A stretch of 64,000 nt of DNA, from positions 10,704,282 through 10,768,281 of the forward strand of contig OY783208.1 of assembly GCA_963678705.1 (NCBI GenBank), given 5' to 3'. A program made the translations under genes and the position numbers. Below are positions 57,390-64,000 of the stretch, in pieces. Position 1 is the stretch's first letter. Every line of letters starts with the position of its first letter. The notes below the pieces were generated by a model. The model had not been told where the DNA came from. It did not search any database and was given only the letters and a program-made list of their open reading frames with translations. Source of the DNA: Panorpa germanica (taxonomy: Eukaryota; Arthropoda; Insecta; Mecoptera; Panorpidae).

Positions 57390-60300
57390 CTATTCTAATA
57401 GAAGTACATTTTTATAAACTACGTTAGATGTAAATATATCTTTCTTTGATTTAGCAACAGAAGTTAATGTTTCAATTTTTAAGTTATTGGATGATTTAAC
57501 CCTTGAAAACGCGACATATAATTGGCCATGGGTAAAAACTGGTTCCCGTAATAAAACACCTACTTTTTCAAAAGTTTGACCTTGTGATTTATTTATTGTC
57601 ATAGCAAATGCTAATCGAACAGGAAACTGAACTCTTTTAAGTATAAATGGAAGATTTATATCAGAAGGAGCTAAAACTATTTTAGGAATAAGAGCGCGAT
57701 CACCAGTGTGACTTCCAGTAATTATTTCTGCATCTATTACAGATGTATAGATATGTTTTACAATTAAACGGGTTCCATTGCAAAGTCCACTATTAGCATT
57801 CATATTTCTTAAAAGCATTATGATTGCACCTATTTTTAAATTTAATTTATGTGGAGGCATACCCGATGGTGTCAAACTATTTAAAAATTCTACTGGGAAA
57901 TGATTTTGTTCTGTATCAGAATCAGTTGAAACAGAGTCATGACTTAAAGAGCAAATTTGTTCCCCATCCAATAAATTTAAAATTTTTTCATTAATCTGTA
58001 ATGTGTCTTCATTTAATGGACATAAAATTACGCGAGATTTTAATTCATCAAGAGTAACTAAATTAATATCGCCGTATATTTCATCGACTAAAGGTTTGGC
58101 GGAAATGAATTTATTTGGAATTTTAACCATGTTTACTACACTACCTGGACAATCATTAATTAGTCCATCTCCAAGTTGTAATAACCACGTTTTAAAATCG
58201 ATTTCTTCTTGCGCAACTCTCATGTTAATTGTCAGATGCTTAATTTTGAAAAGTGACCATAACCTGCTATTTTGAATACACGTTGAAACTATATCTGCAA
58301 CCGTTCCGCGTTTAACAACAGGAAGACATTGTCGAAAATCTCCTCCTAGTAAAATGATTTTATTACCAAATGGCTTATTATTTTGCATTAAATCGCGAAG
58401 GCACATATCTACTACATCTAAAGCAAAGTAAGGCGCCATTGTAACCTCGTCCCATATAATTAACTTAGCTGACTTTAATAATTTCCCATCAATAGAGTTG
58501 TGCCTTATGGATGAAGTTGAATTTCCATCTAGGGGAACCGGTAATTTAAACTGTGAATGAATTGTCCTCCCCGCTTTCAGTAAAGTCGCAGCTATCCCTG
58601 TCCAAGCCACAGGTATAGCAGTTAATCCCATTCCACGTACGACGTGTAGTAAAGCAGTATAAAGAAATGTTTTCCCAGAACCACCCGACCCATGAATAAA
58701 GAAATATCTTTGCTCTTCATTATCATTGTTTATGCAAAGCATTATTTCATCAAATACGTTTTTCTGTTCCGAATTTAATTGATTACTAAAATTAACCCCT
58801 TGCTCAAATTCTTCTGTTTGGTTAAATGTTTCCCTAACTAAAACTAAATTTACATTACGATATTCCAGAAATCCAAAATCAGTATAATTGAAATTATGTA
58901 ATTTAAAAATATCAATGATGTCATTGATAGCTAACTGTTCCGCAGTTTCTTGGTTATAAGTTAAACTATAATCCTCGCATAAAGTTACTTTATGATTATC
59001 CCATAATAAATTAGGATCGCAGGGTTCGCAAAAAATACAAATAAAAGCAAATAGCTGTCGTAGCTGTTTGGGCATTTTACAAATTGAAGCATCATCTAAA
59101 CAACGATCCCATTGAGTAGAATCATTCAATAAACCTAATTGTTTTGCTGTTTCGTGAAAAGTGGAATATTCGGTTCCATTGAGAGTTCGCAAGTCTTTGA
59201 AACATGTAGCGCCGCGTACATGAAGCAACAATAACCTTAAATAAAACCTTTCACCTTCTTTAGGACTAACACTATACATTCTCGGAATTATCAAATGACT
59301 TATGCGCTGTCTTAAAGTCCATGTCTTTTTGCGATCAAAAATGTAATGTTCGGGTATTTCCGTATACAAATAAGTTTTAGCCTCTACCGATGTTGAATTT
59401 AATTTAAACCAAGCCGTTAATGTAGTTTCTGAAGACTTTGCTAATGCAGATTCTTCATTTCCTTCAGTAAATAAAATATTTTGTTGGTTTTCTAAATGAA
59501 CTGCAAACCTATATATAGTGTGTGTTTTATATTGCAGATCGAATGCAAATATTCTCCACATGGCTTCCGGTGGTGATACATATCGCGCGTCTAAATAAAA
59601 TGAAACTTCATCCCAGTCTAATTGTGCTTGTCCTTCAGATGTTATTTTAACATTGGCACAATCATGGCCCTTATATATATATTTAAATAAATATTTTACG
59701 CTTTTAACCGAAGCGCAAATTTCAACATTAATGTGGCATCTATATTTCAAGGAAAGGAATCTATTGTACGGTACAACCCATCTATTATCTACTGTATGTT
59801 TTATAGTGCCTTTTGCCGTGTAAAAATCAATTTTTGAATTATTATCCCGACGTCTGTACAAAGGATACCCGTTACTGTTATTTACAGTGGAAGCTTGAAA
59901 TGATTTCGGAAAATCTTTACTGCATTTATTGTCTTTCATGCATGGAGCATTTAAATTATATGGTCCACATGGACCGTGAATCATACATTTCTTGACCACA
60001 TCAAATAAAATGGGATGAGTTTCACTATCTGGAATTTCTGCAGATACAACTTTATCAATAAGTTCCGTGTTTCGAATTTTATTTTGATTATTTAAAATTA
60101 TTAGAATGTGAATGTGAGGTAAACCGCGTTTTTGAAATTCAATAACAGAAACGATAGCTGTTACCTTACCGAAAATATGTCTTTTCAATAGATCGTCAAA
60201 GAGTTCTTTCACTTTTAATTGAAATACTCTAACAACTAAATCGGGACGATTTTCGGTTCGTTGATTATTAAGTAAATTACTTTTAATTTCTGGCCACTCG

Positions 60301-61724
60301 GGATTACATGTCATTGTAATAAACAAATCCGGTGAACCATATTTACAAATAATTCCCATAGCATCAAGATAATGTTGTGACATGCTACGTGGACTTCCGA
60401 CAAATGTACTTGGTAAAATAACCATTCTGCCAGGTATAATACCTTCATTATTGGATTTATTTTTGACATAATCCATTAACCCAAAATACATTTCTGACCG
60501 CAATTTCTTTTGCGTATTTGCGTTGCGTATGAAGTTAAGTCTATTACCTTCAATTTTGGAATACGCGTCAACAATGTACTGTTGAGTAAGTTTTCCGGCA
60601 CTAAGAAATGGATTGAAAGAGCCCGTGCATCTAAGTTTATAAGAATAAAATTGACGATGAGAAATTCTTCTTGCTAATGAAACATTTAGTAAATGTTCCG
60701 AATGGCCGAGTTCACCGGTTGGACATAACAACGGATAAGTCATTGGATCGCAATTTTCATTAAGAATATTTATGCTACGTAGAATACCATCTTTTTGATA
60801 GACACAAATATCTCTATCAGAAGGTGGTAATCCATCTTTGCTTGTAAAAATTAAAGCTACTTCATTAGTAGACGGCACGTTGTATCGCCGTGGATCTTTT
60901 GTGAGCTGCTGAACAATATTCATCTGCACATCAAAAGGGTTTCTACCTTCTATATTAGCTTTTGCAATCTCCTCTCTTTCTACTTCAGCCATCATTTTAT
61001 ATGCAGCAGCGTATGGATTTACTTTTCTTATTAAAGAATCCAATTGCTCAAATAGTTGTCTCTTGCATTTACGGTTAACATCGCCTTGCATTCTTTTACA
61101 TATGGCCTCATCCGGATCTAGAATATACAGCTGACCATATTGTGGCTGTTTTCCTTCTGTAGGGTGTGCCGATGATATTCTATGGTAAACCTGACCACAT
61201 ATCCTGAAACAGTACGGCCCACGTGTGCCTGGACGGTGATCAATATGTGCTCCCAATGAAGCAAATGCAAGCGAACTATTGTAATTTCTGATGTTATTCA
61301 TAAAATTGGCAGAAAGGGGATGCATATTAGTCATTAATTCCATTAACAGCTCTGGAAAATGGTTAGAAGAGTTCGGAATTGAAACTTTGCCTTTTGAACA
61401 GCATAATGAAAATTTCCCATCTGTTGGCTTCTCATTTTTGAAATGAGTTGCTTCGCAAAATTGACAGATAACGTTCATAAATCCACAGTTATGTTGTATT
61501 ACAAGTGCTTCATCGTCTATTTCTTGAAGTGCTGTGCTGAATGTTTGTTGCGATATGGATGGTGCAATATTTTGTGTTTCCTTTTCTCTTTGTGTTTCAA
61601 GTTCTAACGGTTTATCTAATTTGCTTTGCTTTTGCAAAGCTATATTATTTAATCTATTGCGTTTTGTCTCTTCTTTTTCACTGGCTAACCTAATTCTTTT
61701 GCGAAATAATATTTTTTTTTTTCT
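57390..61724 (-). CDS. Helitron Rep-helicase (HUH nuclease + Pif1-like helicase)
   Basis: About 1415 residues from the TTG at 61637; the frame stays open upstream to a TGA at 61727. Numbering from 61637: Cys-rich N-terminus (CQFCEATHF, ~60), LFITMTCNPEWPEI (~440), HUH motif GLPHIHILI (~505), catalytic tyrosines in KYLFKYIYKG (~645-655), Walker A GSGGSGKT (~985), Walker B IIWDEVT (~1060), GGDFRQCLPVV (~1100), INKSQGQTFEKV (~1345) and LYVAFSRV (~1373). All catalytic residues are present. Rep nicks and joins single strands at the element ends; the helicase unwinds DNA for rolling-circle movement. No ATG begins this frame near the stop, so it is probably the downstream half of one polyprotein with the 61725-64000 region. 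Confidence 0.9.
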   Translation of the reverse strand, partial: RKKKILFRKRIRLASEKEETKRNRLNNIALQKQSKLDKPLELETQREKETQNIAPSISQQTFSTALQEIDDEALVIQHNCGFMNVICQFCEATHFKNEKPTDGKFSLCCSKGKVSIPNSSNHFPELLMELMTNMHPLSANFMNNIRNYNSSLAFASLGAHIDHRPGTRGPYCFRICGQVYHRISSAHPTEGKQPQYGQLYILDPDEAICKRMQGDVNRKCKRQLFEQLDSLIRKVNPYAAAYKMMAEVEREEIAKANIEGRNPFDVQMNIVQQLTKDPRRYNVPSTNEVALIFTSKDGLPPSDRDICVYQKDGILRSINILNENCDPMTYPLLCPTGELGHSEHLLNVSLARRISHRQFYSYKLRCTGSFNPFLSAGKLTQQYIVDAYSKIEGNRLNFIRNANTQKKLRSEMYFGLMDYVKNKSNNEGIIPGRMVILPSTFVGSPRSMSQHYLDAMGIICKYGSPDLFITMTCNPEWPEIKSNLLNNQRTENRPDLVVRVFQLKVKELFDDLLKRHIFGKVTAIVSVIEFQKRGLPHIHILIILNNQNKIRNTELIDKVVSAEIPDSETHPILFDVVKKCMIHGPCGPYNLNAPCMKDNKCSKDFPKSFQASTVNNSNGYPLYRRRDNNSKIDFYTAKGTIKHTVDNRWVVPYNRFLSLKYRCHINVEICASVKSVKYLFKYIYKGHDCANVKITSEGQAQLDWDEVSFYLDARYVSPPEAMWRIFAFDLQYKTHTIYRFAVHLENQQNILFTEGNEESALAKSSETTLTAWFKLNSTSVEAKTYLYTEIPEHYIFDRKKTWTLRQRISHLIIPRMYSVSPKEGERFYLRLLLLHVRGATCFKDLRTLNGTEYSTFHETAKQLGLLNDSTQWDRCLDDASICKMPKQLRQLFAFICIFCEPCDPNLLWDNHKVTLCEDYSLTYNQETAEQLAINDIIDIFKLHNFNYTDFGFLEYRNVNLVLVRETFNQTEEFEQGVNFSNQLNSEQKNVFDEIMLCINNDNEEQRYFFIHGSGGSGKTFLYTALLHVVRGMGLTAIPVAWTGIAATLLKAGRTIHSQFKLPVPLDGNSTSSIRHNSIDGKLLKSAKLIIWDEVTMAPYFALDVVDMCLRDLMQNNKPFGNKIILLGGDFRQCLPVVKRGTVADIVSTCIQNSRLWSLFKIKHLTINMRVAQEEIDFKTWLLQLGDGLINDCPGSVVNMVKIPNKFISAKPLVDEIYGDINLVTLDELKSRVILCPLNEDTLQINEKILNLLDGEQICSLSHDSVSTDSDTEQNHFPVEFLNSLTPSGMPPHKLNLKIGAIIMLLRNMNANSGLCNGTRLIVKHIYTSVIDAEIITGSHTGDRALIPKIVLAPSDINLPFILKRVQFPVRLAFAMTINKSQGQTFEKVGVLLREPVFTHGQLYVAFSRVKSSNNLKIETLTSVAKSKKDIFTSNVVYKNVLLLE

Positions 61725-64000
61725 TCATTCTTTTTCTTTTGTACTTTCCTGTAACAATCGCTTTTTGTTTATTAAATTTAGCTTCTTTAGACGAACTTGT
61801 CTTGCGTGTCTTGTTTCCAAAATAAATCTCTTCTTAAAATCTACTTTCAGTTTCTCTAGTCTTGTTATTCTTTTGTCAGGCGTTTCTCTTTTGAATCTTT
61901 TAGTATCTCTAACCGCCTGATCTTTTAAGCGAATTTGTTTTAATTCATTCGTTTCCTTAGTTAATTTCTTCTTAAAATCTGCTTTCAATTTCTCTAGTCT
62001 TGTTCTTCTTTGGTCAGGCGTTTCTCTTCTGAATCTCCTGCTATTTCTCACCGCCTGATCTTTTAAGCGAATTTGTTTTAATTCATTCGTTTCCTTAGTC
62101 AATTTCTTCTTAAAATCTGCTTTCAGTTTCTCTAGTCTTGTTCTTCTTTGGTCAGGCGTTTCTCTTCTGAATCTCCTGCTATTTCTCACCGCCTGATCTT
62201 TTAAGCGAATTTGTTTTAATTCATTCGTTTCCTTAGTCAATTTCTTCTTAAAATCTGCTTTCAGTTTCTCTAGTCTTGTTCTTCTTTGGTCAGGCGTTTC
62301 TCTTCTGAATCTCCTGCTATTTCTCACCGCCTGATCTTTTAAGCGAATTTGTTTTAATTCATTCGTTTCCTTAGTCAATTTCTTCTTAAAATCTGCTTTC
62401 AGTTTCTCTAGTCTTGTTCTTCTTTGGTCAGGCGTTTCTCTTCTGAATCTCCTGCTATTTCTCACCGCCTGTTCTTTTAAACGAATTTGTTTTAACTCAC
62501 TTGTTTCGCTGTCTAATTTCTTTTCAAAATATGTCTTCAGTTCTTTTAATCTTTTTTGCCTTTCACCTCTAGTTTCTTTACTAAAATTATCCCTATTTCT
62601 TAAAATCTGTTTTTGTAAGCGTTTATTTTTGTCTTCATCACATTGAGACTCCAATATTGTTTTCCTTCGTACACATTCGGCTTGTTTCGCCTTTTTTAAG
62701 AGCCTTTCACTTACTCTTGTTTTTAATATAGTACATCCTCCTTGGTTTTCTTCTATTGACAATACTATATCACTAACTTTTTCTAATTTATTTAACTGCA
62801 CATTATAATCACTTACTAAAATATCACATGCTACATTATCACATATTACACCATCACTATTTATATTGGCACTTATTTCACTAATTTCACTGGTAAACTT
62901 TGAGTAAGAATATTCACAAATTTCTGAAATAATAATATTACCTGTAATACTTGTTATGGTAATTGGGTTAATTGTAAATAATAAAGAACCCGCAGAATTC
63001 TGAAAATTGTATTTAATCAAGTCGACTAAATCAGTTACATATTTATAACACAAAAGTACTGCTTTGCCATTAGAATTTGAAGTAGATTGTCCCTTTAAAC
63101 CCCTTGAGTGGGAATCAAAGATCCAAAAAAGACTGTTGTGTTTAAAGATTGCAAATGTTTGACTGCAAGTAGTGAATAGCCCGTTGTTGTATTTTTTAAA
63201 GTATTTTTCTAAAAAGTCTCCTGTTAATATAGTAAGATCACCTTGTGCAGTGTTCATAAGATTATGACTAATTGTACATGTACCATTACCAATCGATATA
63301 ATTGGATTAATCTCTTCGATCAGTAAAAATGGGTGACAACCGGATTTTAAATTTTTTCGATAGCAATTGTCTCCTAGTATTAAAATATAGTCTAACACGT
63401 GAGTGGTCCAGTTACTTAATGCAATTAATGAATGAATACATATACTGAATGTAGCTATTGCCGTACATTGAGAATTTTTCGGAAAATTTGTAAAAATATC
63501 ACTTGCTTGATTAAAATTAGCTTGCATTATTTTATAAGGTTCAGGCAACTTGAATTCAGTTACACCTAATTCAGAGACATTAAGATTTGGAGAACTATAA
63601 ATGGAAGTTGTAACGATTTCCTCAATGTTTACAGAGTTAGTAGAATTATTTATTTCTGTTAAAGTACTATTGTCCATAGTGCTTAATATACTAACAGGAA
63701 CAATAGAAAATTGAGTGTTTTCACAGTTACTAAAATTAAATTTAATCAAGGTTATGACATCTAGAAGGTCATTAAAACATAAAAGAACGGATTTTCCATT
63801 TTTTTCACAAACAATTTGTCCTTTAATACCTCTTGGATGTGAATCGAACACCCAAAATAAGTCAGATTCTTTAAAAATAACAAAAGTCTCATTACTAATT
63901 GTAAATAGTCCTTTTTCATGTTCTACGAAAAATGATTCTAGAAATGAAATTGTTAATCCATTAATACCTGCCTTTGCATTTATAATGTCACCGCACAGAG
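61725..64000 (-). CDS. Helitron N-terminal region: two putative cysteine-protease domains and a coiled-coil repeat; 5'-incomplete
   Basis: The frame is open from the window edge (first internal Met 63851) to TGA at 61725. A protease-like domain is seen in full once: the NSQCTAIATF Cys motif near 63470, LDYILILGDNCY, and LFWIFDSHSRGLKG near 63110 followed by NGKAVLLCY. The C-terminal half of a second copy (LFWVFDSHPRGIKG, NGKSVLLCF) precedes it. The Cys ... Asp-Ser-His arrangement resembles papain-fold proteases of the herpes-tegument (C76) type; tentative. From about 62690 on the protein is Lys/Arg/Glu-rich with five to six 46-residue repeats. It is in the same frame as Rep, separated by one TGA. 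Confidence 0.75.
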   Translation of the reverse strand, partial: LCGDIINAKAGINGLTISFLESFFVEHEKGLFTISNETFVIFKESDLFWVFDSHPRGIKGQIVCEKNGKSVLLCFNDLLDVITLIKFNFSNCENTQFSIVPVSILSTMDNSTLTEINNSTNSVNIEEIVTTSIYSSPNLNVSELGVTEFKLPEPYKIMQANFNQASDIFTNFPKNSQCTAIATFSICIHSLIALSNWTTHVLDYILILGDNCYRKNLKSGCHPFLLIEEINPIISIGNGTCTISHNLMNTAQGDLTILTGDFLEKYFKKYNNGLFTTCSQTFAIFKHNSLFWIFDSHSRGLKGQSTSNSNGKAVLLCYKYVTDLVDLIKYNFQNSAGSLLFTINPITITSITGNIIISEICEYSYSKFTSEISEISANINSDGVICDNVACDILVSDYNVQLNKLEKVSDIVLSIEENQGGCTILKTRVSERLLKKAKQAECVRRKTILESQCDEDKNKRLQKQILRNRDNFSKETRGERQKRLKELKTYFEKKLDSETSELKQIRLKEQAVRNSRRFRRETPDQRRTRLEKLKADFKKKLTKETNELKQIRLKDQAVRNSRRFRRETPDQRRTRLEKLKADFKKKLTKETNELKQIRLKDQAVRNSRRFRRETPDQRRTRLEKLKADFKKKLTKETNELKQIRLKDQAVRNSRRFRRETPDQRRTRLEKLKADFKKKLTKETNELKQIRLKDQAVRDTKRFKRETPDKRITRLEKLKVDFKKRFILETRHARQVRLKKLNLINKKRLLQESTKEKE
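61870..62510 (-). repeat. 138-bp coding tandem repeat (46 residues)
   Basis: The word TGGTCAGGCG recurs at 62011, 62149, 62287 and 62425 on plus, exactly 138 bp apart. The unit encodes LKQIRLKDQAVRNSRRF...RRTRLEKLKADFKKKL. Inner units are almost identical, outer ones diverged. Predicted to form long charged helices. Confidence 0.9.

Larger units (their letters stand above)
54138..64000 (-). mobile_element. Autonomous Helitron, 3' end and most coding region; 5' end beyond window
   Basis: Rep/helicase and an upstream protease-like region lie on the minus strand. 3.2 kb downstream of the Rep stop, the minus strand ends CGTCGCTTTGCGACG, GGGTAAAAG, CTAG|T, a correct Helitron 3' terminus in the right orientation with the required flanking T. 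The long 3' region holds a 155-bp minisatellite. The 5' TC end is beyond 64000. Coding is one frame broken by a single TGA. Confidence 0.85.

Noticed and set aside
61534..61920. Plus-strand hydrophobic frame resembling a membrane protein
   Set aside because: Antisense of the Lys/Arg/Glu-rich coiled-coil and Rep start.

Overview
The window looks like a stretch of AT-rich insect (at least arthropod) genomic DNA that is mostly transposable-element tissue. Three things point to an insect: canonical GT/AG introns, a Skp1 paralogue with a 5'UTR intron, and a tandem family of intronless C2H2 zinc-finger genes among typical insect element classes (errantivirus-like gypsy, copia with the internal tRNA-iMet primer site, P-element, PIF/Harbinger, Helitron). 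I cannot fix the order or species. Nothing bacterial, no rRNA and no convincing tRNA was seen.

Layout. 1-1746: 5' end of an errantivirus-like gypsy element, minus strand. 2987-8105: a second, decayed Ty3/gypsy element whose 5' LTR has collapsed onto gag; it lies beside the first of four zinc-finger paralogues. 8138-32417: a segmental array of those paralogues. Copies near 8.3 and 12.4 kb are dead; copies at 19.1-19.8 and 25.7-26.6 kb are open. The array is cut up by a P-element relic, Helitron pieces, a 638-bp-type MITE, a 3.5-kb DNA transposon with ~280-bp terminal inverted repeats (14791-18276), a solo copia LTR inside that transposon, a Harbinger relic, a LINE fragment and a young full-length copia (27670-32231, LTRs identical by eye, TSD AGTTC). 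32864-33175: a perfect 131-bp fold-back element. 34445-38204: a large Helitron-like segment with degenerate G-rich tandem repeats and an embedded LINE.

38205-47999: the only clear non-repetitive gene, a Skp1-like gene (39531-40796), an LRR (F-box-like) pseudogene at 43.0-44.1 kb, two head-to-tail short Helitrons and several MITEs with clean target duplications or paralogous empty sites. 48000-52345: a two-gene PIF/Harbinger-related element, probably ISL2EU type. It has a THAP-DDE transposase gene facing a SAP-SWIM-YqaJ nuclease gene. 54138-64000: an autonomous Helitron on the minus strand, running off the right edge. It encodes two copies of a putative cysteine-protease domain, a 46-residue coiled-coil repeat, a HUH Rep and a Pif1-type helicase, and it ends in a hairpin plus CTAG.

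How the parts relate. The Helitron at the right end supplies a 3' terminus (CGTCGC hairpin, then CTAG/CTGG, then T) that recurs five more times in the window, so it or a close relative probably mobilised the short copies. The 14791-18276 element is the best candidate for something poorly described: TIRs, target duplication and a matching intact host sequence make it a bona fide DNA transposon encoding a GDNAD-motif protein that I cannot place in a named transposase superfamily. All boundaries and motif calls were read by eye; no database search was run.
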